A stretch of DNA of 64,000 nucleotides, taken from NCBI RefSeq assembly GCF_052064335.1, contig NZ_JBQHVU010000006.1, positions 1-64,000 of the forward strand, written 5' to 3'. Source of the DNA: Weimeria sp002480925 (lineage in GTDB: Bacteria; Bacillota; Clostridia; Lachnospirales; Lachnospiraceae). Made by a program: the position numbers and the translations under genes. Below the pieces are notes generated by a model, which did no database searches, was not told the DNA's origin, and saw only the letters and a list, made by a program, of their open reading frames with translations. Positions within the stretch are counted from its first letter, which is position 1; every line of letters starts with the position of its first letter. Of the stretch, positions 52,859 to 61,162 are shown in pieces.

Positions 52859-53197
52859 GGTGTGAGGTCTGAGGTGTGAGGTCCGAGGTCTGAGGTGTGA
52901 GGTGTGAGGTTCGAGGTCTGAGGTGTTAAATCCGAGGTCCTAAATATCACATTCCTCGCACCTCTAACCTCTCACCTCTAACCTACCTCCCCTCGCACCT
53001 CTAACCTCTCACCTCTAACCTTCCTCCCCTCGCACCTCTAACCTCTCACCTCTAACCTTCCTCCCCTCGCACCTCTAACCTCTCACCTCTAACCTTCCTC
53101 CCCTCGCACCTCTAACCTCTAACCTTCCTCCCCTCGCACCTCTAACCTCTCACCTCTAACCTTCCTCCCCTCGCACCTCTAACCTCTCACCTCTAAC
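52786..53197. repeat. Large inverted 7-nt array between aspA and aroF
   Basis: 52786-52940 is a GAGGTNN array (GAGGTCT, GAGGTGT, GAGGTGC) that starts inside aspA. After a 13-base AT-rich spacer, 52954-53197 is its opposite-strand form, organised in about seven copies of a 38-base unit (CTCGCA, CCTCTAA, CCTCTCA, CCTCTAA, CCTTCCTCCC). The right end touches the aroF stop codon. The two halves could pair as a very long imperfect hairpin between convergent genes. No other feature or terminator is present. Confidence 0.9.
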
Positions 53198-54235
53198 CTA
53201 CCTCTCCGCCAACTCCTGCACTAATCTCTCGGTCTTCTTCCATCCGAGGCATGGATCTGTGATCGACTTTCCATAGACTCCTTCGCCGATCTTCTGGGCG
53301 CCATCCTCTATATATGACTCTATCATAAGGCCCTTTACCACTCTGCCGATCTCGGCTGAAAGCCTTCTGCTGTTCATCACATCCTTTGCTATGCGGATCT
53401 GCTCCAGATATTTCTTACCTGAATTGGAATGATTGCAGTCGACGATGATAGACGGATTCTTCAGCTCAGGATGCTTCTCATAGAGTTCGCATACATCCTT
53501 CAGATCCTCGTAGTGATAATTGGCGTGATTCCTTCCGAATTTGTCCACATATCCTCTCATTATGGCATGAGTATACTGATTGCCTGTCGTATGGACCTCC
53601 CAGCCTCTGTAGATAAAGGTATGAGGGTTCTGAGCCGCGATTATGGAATTCATCATAACGGAAATATCGCCGCCGGTAGGATTCTTCATTCCTGCAGGTA
53701 TACCTATCCCGCTCGCCGTCAGACGATGCTCCTGATTCTCGACAGATCTGGCACCGATCGCCACATAGGAAAGCAGGTCAGAAAGATATCTGTGATTCCC
53801 CGGATAAAGCATCTCCTCTGCGCAGGTGAAGCCTGTCTCCTCGACGATCCTCATATGCATACGACGGATGGCTATTATTCCTCCGAGCAGATCGGCTCCC
53901 TTCTCCGGGTCTGGCTGGGTAAACATCCCCTTGTAGCCAAGGCCTGTGGTACGCGGCTTGTTGGTATAGACGCGCGGTATTATAAAGATCTTATCCTTTA
54001 CCTTCTCCTGAAGACCGGCAAGCCTTGTCATATAGTCAAGCACCGAGTCCTCATTGTCCGCAGAGCACGGACCGATGATAAGGAGTATCCGCTCCTTATC
54101 CTTACCTGTGAAGATATCAAAGATCTCCTGGTCCCTCTTTTCCTTAAGGGTCCTTGTCTCCTCCTTCAGAGGATACTGTTCCTTGATCTCCTGCGGCGTC
54201 GGAAGCTTCCTTACGAATTCCATCTGCATTTCCAT
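53198..54235 (-). CDS. aroF: 3-deoxy-7-phosphoheptulonate (DAHP) synthase, type I
   Basis: A 345-residue AroFGH-type enzyme, first step of the shikimate pathway. LIIGPCSADNEDSVLDYM (metal Cys), VYTNKPRTTGLGYKGMF, GARSVENQEHRLTASGI, GMKNPTGGD and IVDCNHSNSGKK are all present. No separate regulatory ACT or chorismate mutase domain. Its TAG stop is the first unit of the neighbouring repeat array (GAGAGG-TAG-GTTAGAGG). Confidence 0.95.
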   Translation of the reverse strand: MEMQMEFVRKLPTPQEIKEQYPLKEETRTLKEKRDQEIFDIFTGKDKERILLIIGPCSADNEDSVLDYMTRLAGLQEKVKDKIFIIPRVYTNKPRTTGLGYKGMFTQPDPEKGADLLGGIIAIRRMHMRIVEETGFTCAEEMLYPGNHRYLSDLLSYVAIGARSVENQEHRLTASGIGIPAGMKNPTGGDISVMMNSIIAAQNPHTFIYRGWEVHTTGNQYTHAIMRGYVDKFGRNHANYHYEDLKDVCELYEKHPELKNPSIIVDCNHSNSGKKYLEQIRIAKDVMNSRRLSAEIGRVVKGLMIESYIEDGAQKIGEGVYGKSITDPCLGWKKTERLVQELAER

Positions 54236-54301
54236 TATGTAGTCTCCTTTGCTTTTTCAAACTTCCTAAAGTATATGACTTGATGCAGAATAAATCAAGG
54301 C

Positions 54302-54589
54302 TTAGAGATTCACAAGCTCCACAAGAAACATTTCATACAGATCATCCTCTCCCTGCAACAGCGGCGAATTCTCCCCGCCTCCGTTCGTGCTGCGCCTCAT
54401 AGCCGCATAGCTTTCCTCTCCGGCATTCACCAGATCGATCGCGGAAATGCTGTAGCCCTCCCGATTCAAGATCCTGCAGAAGGCGGACAGGCCGCCATCC
54501 TTTCCCCTTGTGGCAAGCAGCTCCTGTCTGAAGGCCTCGTCCGACTCCGCCCTTTTCTTCGCTTCCTCTAATGTCTCGTATACAGTCAT
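54302..54589 (-). CDS. Nif11-like small protein
   Basis: A 95-residue protein. The first half matches the Nif11 leader-domain pattern: YETLEEAKKRAESDEAFRQ, LLATRGKDGGLSAFCRIL and REGYSISAIDL. A GGGENSPLL region and an acidic end (GEDDLYEMFLVEL) follow. Nif11 domains serve as leader peptides for modified natural products or are found near nitrogen-fixation genes. The part after the GGG motif is acidic and Cys-free, so it is a poor core peptide. No modification enzyme is nearby. Gap of 66 bases to aroF; start behind GGAAGGA. Confidence 0.55.
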   Translation of the reverse strand: MTVYETLEEAKKRAESDEAFRQELLATRGKDGGLSAFCRILNREGYSISAIDLVNAGEESYAAMRRSTNGGGENSPLLQGEDDLYEMFLVELVNL

Positions 54590-54759
54590 AAAAATCCTTC
54601 CTTTTTTCTATACCCAGATCATTCATAAGACGTCTGAATAGTCTCCAGAACACTCATCCTCTGGTATTCCGCAGCACGATGAACGATGTGTCGGAGGACA
54701 AGGATGCCTGATCTTATTCTCTTTCCCGAGCAGGATCCCATGCAGACATGTATTAAAGT
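54590..54759. other. Gap of 170 bases without a confident gene
   Basis: Between the hydrolase stop and the Nif11-like start. One minus-strand frame encodes about 45 Cys-rich residues (including HPCPPTHRSSCCGIPEDE) but has no ATG and begins right after a stop. It may be a gene remnant. No terminator or promoter was recognised. Confidence 0.4.
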
Positions 54760-55371
54760 CTAGTTCGCTAACACTGCTCCAGAACCTTCTTTTTTCCCCA
54801 AAAAATCTTTAACTATTCCCATTATCCGCTGCTGATTGCAAAGGTCAAGAAGAGGATCGCCTGTCTCAAGCGAATGATTGGCACCGTCTATCTCATAGTA
54901 AGCTATCCCAAGCCTTTCTGCCTCAGCACGCATACCGCTGTTATCCCGGGCCCAGGGATCATCCTTTCCATGGAAGACAAGGAAATCGCCGGCCCTCTCC
55001 TCTCCCTGTGCCGACAGGATCTCATCCAGCAGGCTTATCGTCTCTGGAAGAGGAGTAAAAAGTATGTGAGCGGCACCTATCTCCTTTTCAAGATCGGCCA
55101 TCAGTGAAAGTGCCGTACCAATGCTTTTTGAGATAAAAAGGGATTCCTGATCAGGAAGCTGGTCCATAAGGAGCCCGTAACCATGCGAAATGGCACGGTC
55201 CAGCTTCTCCTTATCTCCCTTTATCCCCTTTTCAAAGCCGTCAAGCCTTATCCTGACCGTCCCGAAGCCTGCTTTCTCAGCAAGCTTACCGGCAAAATAC
55301 AGAAGCGACCTGTCAGCCGTATAGCCGATCCCCGGGACGATAAGGGCGGTGGATTTGTTGTTATTAGTCAT
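54760..55371 (-). CDS. Alpha/beta-hydrolase-like protein
   Basis: A 203-residue small alpha/beta hydrolase. The nucleophile region is FISKSIGTALSLM (Ser in SxSxG rather than GxSxG), the acid is in VFHGKDDPWA and the histidine in DGANHSLETGD. It begins IVPGIGYTADRSLLYF, as in short serine hydrolases of the DUF1749/KANL3-dienelactone hydrolase-like group. No signal peptide. Monocistronic in appearance; upstream gap carries a heptamer tract. Substrate unknown. Confidence 0.75.
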   Translation of the reverse strand: MTNNNKSTALIVPGIGYTADRSLLYFAGKLAEKAGFGTVRIRLDGFEKGIKGDKEKLDRAISHGYGLLMDQLPDQESLFISKSIGTALSLMADLEKEIGAAHILFTPLPETISLLDEILSAQGEERAGDFLVFHGKDDPWARDNSGMRAEAERLGIAYYEIDGANHSLETGDPLLDLCNQQRIMGIVKDFLGKKEGSGAVLAN

Positions 55372-55486
55372 AATGTTTACCTCGTTAATGGTCAGGGGTC
55401 AGTGGTTCGTTCATGGTTTCTATTCGCTACCAAAGCTTCAGATTTTATCTGGACTGTATACAGTCTCACTAAACCCTAAACCCAAT

Positions 55487-55546
55487 ACCCTCGCACCTCT
55501 CACCTGTCACCTCGCACCTAAACCCCTATACCCTAACCCCTAAATA
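55487..55546. repeat. Short heptamer tract upstream of the 81-codon gene
   Basis: The plus strand reads ACCCTCGCACCTCTCACCTG then TCACCTCGCACCTAAACCCC and ACCCTAACCCCTAA, changing from the CACCTCT type to the CCCCTAA type. It ends a few bases before a TACAAT box (ATGCTACAAT, 55548-55553) that may be the promoter of the genes at 55607 and 55852. The remaining part of the 55372-55606 gap shows nothing else. Confidence 0.6.
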
Positions 55547-55606
55547 TGCTACAATAAAAAGCATAACTCGCAAACCCCAGCCTATCCAATATCAGAAAGG
55601 ACCTCC

Positions 55607-55852
55607 ATGACCCAGAGAAAAGATCTGCTGCAGCTCAGCTTCTATGAAAAGTCTCCCTTTTTCGGCAGTGATGGAGACTTGAGATACAAGATCGAAAAGA
55701 AGGACGATTCCTTCTGCCTCACCACCTGGAATGGACCCTACAGCTTTGACAATACTGCCCCTGAGCTTATGAGCCAGCACAGCTTTGAATTCTCTGATCA
55801 GGGTCTTCAATCAATAGTAGACTTTCTTAACGGAAAAGACAAGGAGAACTAA
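55607..55852 (+). CDS. Small conserved-looking protein before cobJ (81 aa)
   Basis: An 81-residue protein, MTQRKDLLQLSFYEKSPFFG at the start, with a YKIEKKDDSFCLTTWNGPYSFD middle. It is predicted to be a small alpha/beta domain, with no Cys pair, signal or membrane part. Start ATG 55607 behind AAAGGACCTCC. Its stop overlaps the cobJ start (TAATG), so the two are translationally coupled. Family not recognised; a role with the methyltransferase is only implied by coupling. Confidence 0.7.
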   Translation: MTQRKDLLQLSFYEKSPFFGSDGDLRYKIEKKDDSFCLTTWNGPYSFDNTAPELMSQHSFEFSDQGLQSIVDFLNGKDKEN

Positions 55853-56580
55853 TGAAGAAGATATCGATAATAGGGATCGGTCCCGGCGGATACGAGGACA
55901 TGACTATCCGGGCGGTAAGGGCCATAAAGGAATGCGATGTCATTGCCGGCTATACTCTTTACCTTTCTCTGATAATGGATCTGATCGGAGATAAGGAAAC
56001 CGTCTGCACACAGATGCGCGGAGAGGTAGAAAGGTGCCGCAGGGCCCTTGCGCTGGCGGAGTCCGGGAAGCATGTCGGTCTGATTTCAAGCGGCGATGCC
56101 GGAATATATGGTATGGCAGGACTAATGCTTACTCTTCTTGCCGACCATCCTGACATTGACTCCGAGGTGATACCGGGAGTCTCAGCCTGCCAGTCTGGAG
56201 GAGCACTTCTCGGCGCCCCTCTGTCCCATGATTTCGCAGTGATATCACTAAGCGACCTGCTGACTCCGATCGAGCTTATAGAAAAAAGGCTGTCCGCCGC
56301 CGCAGAGGCCGATCTTGCCATCGTACTCTATAATCCCGGCAGCCACAAGAGAAGCGACTATCTGAAAAAGGCCTGTGATATCATACTTGGCTACAGGTCA
56401 GCGGATACAGTCTGCGGACTTACCAGGAATATAAGCCGCGATGACCAGTCACACCAGATAGTAAGTCTGTCAGAGCTTCGTGAAATGACAGTTGATATGA
56501 CGACGACTGTATTCATAGGAAACAGCCAGACCACAGTCACCGGCGGTCATATCGTGACGCCACGGGGATACCGGCTATGA
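55852..56580 (+). CDS. cobJ: Precorrin-3B C17-methyltransferase (CobJ/CbiH)
   Basis: A 242-residue tetrapyrrole methylase of B12 synthesis. ISIIGIGPGGYEDMTIRAV, VIAGYTLYLSLI (the GYxxY motif of CobJ), VGLISSGDAGIYGMAGLML, VIPGVSACQSGGALLGAPLSHDF and the C-terminal TTVFIGNSQT are specific to CobJ/CbiH. No other corrin gene is in the window, so it is either a detached member of a cob set elsewhere or a repurposed methylase. Its 3' end overlaps that of the convergent MFS gene by 44 bases. Confidence 0.92.
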   Translation: MKKISIIGIGPGGYEDMTIRAVRAIKECDVIAGYTLYLSLIMDLIGDKETVCTQMRGEVERCRRALALAESGKHVGLISSGDAGIYGMAGLMLTLLADHPDIDSEVIPGVSACQSGGALLGAPLSHDFAVISLSDLLTPIELIEKRLSAAAEADLAIVLYNPGSHKRSDYLKKACDIILGYRSADTVCGLTRNISRDDQSHQIVSLSELREMTVDMTTTVFIGNSQTTVTGGHIVTPRGYRL

Positions 56581-57748
56581 TACCCACTGCTGAGACAGCA
56601 CAGCTTATATACATAAGCGGCATGAGACCAAGCGAGCCTCTTATGAAGCCTGAGAGAAAATAAGCAGCTGTCTCGGAGGCGCCGACTCCGATCAGATTGA
56701 CAAGTGACATGCCCTTGGCACTGTCCTCTGCCGGAACTGTCTTCATCACAAAGAAGACACTGCCTGCATAAAAGACTCCCATTCCGAAAAGCTCAAAGGA
56801 CTGCGAAATAAGCATGGCGGTCATATTAGTAGAGATCGTCGTAAAAAATGCCCTTGCTGTACAGAAGATCCCGAATGAAGCCATAAGCCTTTCTATAGAC
56901 ATGCCCTTGATATCAAGCAGCTTGCTGAAACCAAGAGCAACAGGGATCTCAAAAATGGCTATCATAGAATAGATAAGGCCGTACTCAGAGTTCGTCGCGC
57001 CAATGTCTTTTACCCTGTCATAGAGAAAGGCTATATTCATATCATATCCCAGGAAAACAAAAAAGCATTCAGCAAGAAACCATCTGTATCGCTTGCAGTT
57101 TCTAAGGAGAAAGGAAGCAGAATGAACAGTTGAGGCCCTTTTTATACCGCATTCAGGCGCCTGTGGCATTATCAGGTTAATAAAAAGAAAAACAGCCAGG
57201 GTCAGGGCCAGAAATACCAGCGAGAAATCAAGTCCATTCCTGTCAGTAAGCATACCAAGGAGATAAGCGGCAATGCAGTAGGTAAGAGAGCCAGTAGCCC
57301 TTGAGAGGGTATAATTCAGCTTTATCCCGCCAGACATATAGTCTATGGAAAGAGCTTCTATAAGCGGTAGGATGCAGTTTACACTTCCTCCGAAGATAAT
57401 AAAGACAATAAGCGAGAGTATAAAGCCTGATGGCAGAAGCCACATGGAAAGAGCCGCTGCTATCGCTATAATGGTAAGAAAATTCACTATCCTCTTGATA
57501 GGAAACCTGTCCCTGTGCCTGTCGGCAAAGCCGCCGATCAGATACTGAAAGAACATGAGGGAAAGAAATTTCGCGGCACTTATTACTCCTATAGAAATGC
57601 TAGAAAAGCCTCGTTCCCTAAGGAGCGGCACCGCCGCAAAATCCATCTCAGCCGCTGAGGCGATCCAGTAGAGGCCCTGCAGCAGGCAGTATTCAAATGT
57701 AAGAAGCCTGTAAGTCACGCCCCCTGTCTTTCTTTTCATTTCTTTCAT
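56537..57748 (-). CDS. MFS transporter
   Basis: About 403 residues with some 12 membrane segments, of the MFS_1-like/LacY-nucleoside symporter type (FGGSVNCILPLIEALSIDYM, RATGSLTYCIAAYLLG, SLVNLIGVGASETAAYFLSG). Start at ATG 57748 behind AAAGGCGG; a longer frame exists but its first residues are the end of the amidohydrolase read in another frame. It overlaps that gene by 56 bases and is the last gene of the polyamine-type operon. Substrate unknown, perhaps the amidohydrolase product or substrate. Confidence 0.85.
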   Translation of the reverse strand: MKEMKRKTGGVTYRLLTFEYCLLQGLYWIASAAEMDFAAVPLLRERGFSSISIGVISAAKFLSLMFFQYLIGGFADRHRDRFPIKRIVNFLTIIAIAAALSMWLLPSGFILSLIVFIIFGGSVNCILPLIEALSIDYMSGGIKLNYTLSRATGSLTYCIAAYLLGMLTDRNGLDFSLVFLALTLAVFLFINLIMPQAPECGIKRASTVHSASFLLRNCKRYRWFLAECFFVFLGYDMNIAFLYDRVKDIGATNSEYGLIYSMIAIFEIPVALGFSKLLDIKGMSIERLMASFGIFCTARAFFTTISTNMTAMLISQSFELFGMGVFYAGSVFFVMKTVPAEDSAKGMSLVNLIGVGASETAAYFLSGFIRGSLGLMPLMYISCAVSAVGIIAGIPVASRYDRR

Positions 57749-59366
57749 ATACCGCCTTTCCGCAGATATCTGTCTCAAGGATCCTTGTCTTATAGATATC
57801 CATAGGTCGAACAGATGTAAGGTCCTGTGAGAGCCATACGAAATCGGCATCCTTTCCCGGCTCGATAGAGCCCTTATGATCCTCTATGTCGAGCTGATAG
57901 GCCCCGTTTATCGTGAGCACCCTTAGTGCATCCTCTACAGAGATACACTCCTCCGGAAAATATGCCTCCTTTGAATGCTTGTGGTCGAAGCGGTTTACCA
58001 TCATATGCAGACAGTCCATAGTATCCGGAGGTATGGTCACCGGGAAATCGCTTGCAGACGACATGACTATGCCCCGTCTCTGATAGCTACCGAGATAATA
58101 CATATGTTCGACTCTCTCCTTTCCAAGGAAAGGGAATTCGAGAGGCTCATACAGCTCTGTCTTATAATGCCAGTATGGATTTACAACAGCCATAATACCA
58201 AGATCAGCCATCCGGTCAGCCTGATCCTCATGACAGACCTGCAGATGGGTGATCTGATTTCTGAAATCATCACCCTCCACAAAGTTCTGGGCAGCCTGAC
58301 AGGAATTTATTGCCATATCGATCGCCGCATCTCCTATAGCATGAAAATGAGCCCTGTAGCCCTTGTCAAGAGCCATTGTGACCCTCCTGTCAAGCTCCTC
58401 CTGATCATAGACTGCCATACCGCAGTCATAGGGCGGCCTCTCATAGGGCTCTCGCAGATAAGCCGTATGTCCGTCCACTACCCCGTCCATAAAGAATTTC
58501 ACTGTATTGAACTGAAGGCTCTGATGGCCGGAAAACTCTCTGTGTAGATTATCGAGCCTGTCAAAGAATGTCTTCGGATCCATATCAGGAGTAAGGGTAA
58601 GGGCAATCCTGTATGAGAGAAGAAGCCTCTTCTCTTCCTCCAGCTGCCTGTAAGCCTCGCATATCTCCTCCTCATGATGCCAGTAGCTAAGCACTGGCTC
58701 AAAGGCATTTGTGACGCCATAGGAAAGAGCTATTTCCTGATACTTAAGGATAGCCCTTTTGTACTCTTCGACTCCGATATGTGGAAGAGTATCCTTCATC
58801 AGATATACGGCAGCCTCCTGAAGAAAGCCTGTAGGCTCGCCGGTCTTATCATCCTTTACTATATGGCCCTTTTCTGGATCCCTTGTATCTGAGCTGATAT
58901 GGGCAGCATCGAGAGCCTTCGAATTGACCCAGATCGAATGATGGCCGCTGTCCATTATCATTACAGGACGGCTATCGCATACACAGTCCAGGTATTTCTT
59001 ATCAGGTCCCTTGGGCCCGAAGAGGCCGGTATCAAAGCCCGATCCAAGCACAGGCTCATCTCCCGGATGCTTTCTCAGATAATCAGCCAGCTGCTTCTGA
59101 CATTTCTCTATCGAATCTCCGTCCAGCACAGGTCCTGCCATAAGCTCTACTGTCTGAGAAATATGGGCATGTCCCTCTGTAAAGCCCGGTGTGATCAGAC
59201 CGCTGTCATAGCATATGACCTTGGTCTCTGGAGTCTTGTACCTTTCTATCTGATCTCTTGTGCCCACAGCGATCACCTTGCCGGAGGCTATAGCGAAGCC
59301 CTCTGCTATCGAATTATCACAGTCAGCAGTAAAGGTTTTTCCGTAAATAATCTTTTCTGCTCTCAT
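57693..59366 (-). CDS. YtcJ-like amidohydrolase family 3 protein
   Basis: A 557-residue metal-dependent hydrolase. Metal motif TEGHAHISQ (HxH, about 60-68), HFHAIGDAAIDMA, QITHLQVCHEDQADRM, SSASDFPVTIPPDTMD (final Asp ligand) and a C-terminal beta-sandwich returning strand (DHKGSIEPGKDADFVWL). Such enzymes hydrolyse formamides or other N-acyl compounds. In the operon it follows potABC by 18 bases, so it may process a compound brought in by that transporter. Confidence 0.88.
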   Translation of the reverse strand: MRAEKIIYGKTFTADCDNSIAEGFAIASGKVIAVGTRDQIERYKTPETKVICYDSGLITPGFTEGHAHISQTVELMAGPVLDGDSIEKCQKQLADYLRKHPGDEPVLGSGFDTGLFGPKGPDKKYLDCVCDSRPVMIMDSGHHSIWVNSKALDAAHISSDTRDPEKGHIVKDDKTGEPTGFLQEAAVYLMKDTLPHIGVEEYKRAILKYQEIALSYGVTNAFEPVLSYWHHEEEICEAYRQLEEEKRLLLSYRIALTLTPDMDPKTFFDRLDNLHREFSGHQSLQFNTVKFFMDGVVDGHTAYLREPYERPPYDCGMAVYDQEELDRRVTMALDKGYRAHFHAIGDAAIDMAINSCQAAQNFVEGDDFRNQITHLQVCHEDQADRMADLGIMAVVNPYWHYKTELYEPLEFPFLGKERVEHMYYLGSYQRRGIVMSSASDFPVTIPPDTMDCLHMMVNRFDHKHSKEAYFPEECISVEDALRVLTINGAYQLDIEDHKGSIEPGKDADFVWLSQDLTSVRPMDIYKTRILETDICGKAVYERNEKKDRGRDLQASYI

Positions 59367-59384
59367 TTCAACTTCTCCTTCCCT

Positions 59385-60203
59385 TTATGCCATTTTCTTC
59401 TTTTTCTTTCTGCCTGCTATATCAGATACCACGAAATATACGACTACCATAAGAAGCGCCGCAAGGAATACTATCGTGGTAAGCGCATTGATCTCCGGAG
59501 ATATGCCCTTCTTTATCATTGAATATACCTTAATAGGAAGTGTCACGGTCTCGGCATCTGTCAGGAAGCTTGTGATGATAAGCTCGTCAAGGACCAGCGA
59601 GAAGCTCATGAAGGCTCCTGCTATTATACCAGGCATTATCTCCGGAAGAGTGATGTGGGTAAAGGTATAGAATCTGTCGGCTCCCAGATCCATGGAAGCC
59701 TCTTCTGTAGACGGATCCATACCTACAAGTCTGGCCTTTACAGTGATATAGACATATGGCAGGACCAGGGTCACATTACCTATGACTATAGTCGGCAGGC
59801 CAAGGCTGATCCCGGCTCCGTTAAACATCAGAAGCATTGCCACTGCAAGCACGATCTCAGGTATTACTATAGGAAAATATACTGAATTCGTGATAAGCTT
59901 CTTTCCCGGGAAATGGGCCTTTCTGAGGCCTACCGCTCCCATTGTCCCGATAATGGTACCGATCACTGTCACCAGAAGAGCGATAAAGAGGGTCGTAAAG
60001 AATATATCCCAGAGATTGCCGTCAGAAAAAAGCTCCTTGTAATATTTCAATGTAAAGCCCTGCCAGGTCACGTTTGCCCGGCTGTTATTGAAGCTGAACC
60101 TTATCATTACAGCGACAGGAGCATAGAGCAGGATAAGCACTATAATAAGGTAGACCCGTCCTGCGATCCTAAGCCCCCTTCCCTTTGTCTTTTCCTTTTG
60201 CAT
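59385..60203 (-). CDS. potC: Polyamine-type ABC transporter permease PotC
   Basis: A 272-residue inner-membrane permease with six predicted segments. The ATPase-contact EAA loop reads EEASMDLGADRFYTFTHITLPEIMPGI. The N-terminus YLIIVLILLYAPVAVMIRFSFN is typical of PotC/PotI. It pairs with PotB, encoded 14 bases upstream. A periplasmic-type binding protein PotD is not fused to it, unlike some Clostridia PotCD fusions. Confidence 0.92.
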   Translation of the reverse strand: MQKEKTKGRGLRIAGRVYLIIVLILLYAPVAVMIRFSFNNSRANVTWQGFTLKYYKELFSDGNLWDIFFTTLFIALLVTVIGTIIGTMGAVGLRKAHFPGKKLITNSVYFPIVIPEIVLAVAMLLMFNGAGISLGLPTIVIGNVTLVLPYVYITVKARLVGMDPSTEEASMDLGADRFYTFTHITLPEIMPGIIAGAFMSFSLVLDELIITSFLTDAETVTLPIKVYSMIKKGISPEINALTTIVFLAALLMVVVYFVVSDIAGRKKKKKMA

Positions 60204-60217
60204 AGTCCTTCTCCTTT

Positions 60218-61162
60218 CTATGATGCGAGGTCATCCAGGTCTCCGCCAAGCTTCGTATAGATAAGTACCATCAGAAGGATGACAAGCGAGAGGACTACAG
60301 AAAGCGCCGCACCGAATGGCCAGTTCCTCGATATGGTAAACTGTCTGTAGATAAGGTTGCCTACCAGCATACTGGTGCCGCCGCCCAGCATATCGGTTAC
60401 CATATAGTATCCTATACATGGAATAAAGGTAAGGATCACCCCGGCAAAGATCCCGGGAGATGTAAGAGGAAGTGTTACCTTAAAAAAGGTGACAGCCGGA
60501 TTTGCTCCCAGATCCTTTGACGCCTCTATAAGAGATGGATCGAGCTTCTCGATCGAGGAATACATGGGAAGCACTGCAAATGGCAGAAACATATAGACCA
60601 TTCCTATGGTCACCGAGAAATTGTTGTAAAGAAGCTGCAGAGGCTTTTTTATTATCCCTATATTCATAAGGAAAGAATTTATCGTTCCTGAATTGTTTAG
60701 CATTATTACAAAGCTATAAAGAATAACCAGCCCCGATACCCAGAGAGGGAGCATCAGAAGTATAGTGATGATACCCGTCGTCCTTTTTTTTAGCCTGCTC
60801 ATGACCATTGCAAGAGGATAGCCCAGAAGCACCGTAAGAAGGGTAGTCCAGAGAGCTATGATAAGCGACTCCTTTACCACGTTGAAATAGACTGGCTTCA
60901 GGATATCCGTATAGTTTGCAAATGTGAACTTATAGACGATCTTTCCCAGAAGTCCCTTTGTCATGAAGCTCATGACAAAAAGCATGACTACCGGGATCAG
61001 GATAAAGAGCACCGACCATATGGTCATAGGGCCACACATGATGATATTGGCTATTGTAGCCCTTAACGACTGCTTTCTCTTATGACAGGTCTTTTTGCCC
61101 TCTGCTGTTCTTTCAACTGCGCCGCCTGCATCCACAGCGACCTTTACACCCGTATCACTCAT
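60218..61162 (-). CDS. potB: Polyamine-type ABC transporter permease PotB
   Basis: A 314-residue permease with six core segments and an extended hydrophilic N-terminus of about 45 residues. The EAA loop is IEASKDLGANPAVTFFKVTLPLTSPGI. FIPCIGYYMVTDMLGGG is a PotB-like motif. The start codon overlaps the potA stop by one base (TGATG). Confidence 0.92.
   Translation of the reverse strand: MSDTGVKVAVDAGGAVERTAEGKKTCHKRKQSLRATIANIIMCGPMTIWSVLFILIPVVMLFVMSFMTKGLLGKIVYKFTFANYTDILKPVYFNVVKESLIIALWTTLLTVLLGYPLAMVMSRLKKRTTGIITILLMLPLWVSGLVILYSFVIMLNNSGTINSFLMNIGIIKKPLQLLYNNFSVTIGMVYMFLPFAVLPMYSSIEKLDPSLIEASKDLGANPAVTFFKVTLPLTSPGIFAGVILTFIPCIGYYMVTDMLGGGTSMLVGNLIYRQFTISRNWPFGAALSVVLSLVILLMVLIYTKLGGDLDDLAS

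Noticed and set aside
52657..52950. 97-codon frame antisense to the aspA 3' end with TSDLTPH heptads
   Set aside because: Array artefact on the opposite strand of a clear gene.
52954..53197. Regular 38-base repeat that at first sight resembles a CRISPR array
   Set aside because: There are no unique spacers, the units are built of heptamers, and no cas genes are present.
53429..54283. 284-codon plus-strand frame opposite aroF
   Set aside because: Shadow of a fully conserved DAHP synthase on the other strand.
54590..54759. Cys-rich minus-strand frame (HPCPPTHRSSCCGIP) before the Nif11-like gene
   Set aside because: No start codon after the preceding stop, and too short to support as a gene; kept only as a remark.
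58899..59522. 207-codon plus-strand frame opposite the amidohydrolase and potC
   Set aside because: It spans the border of two real minus-strand genes and has no family features.
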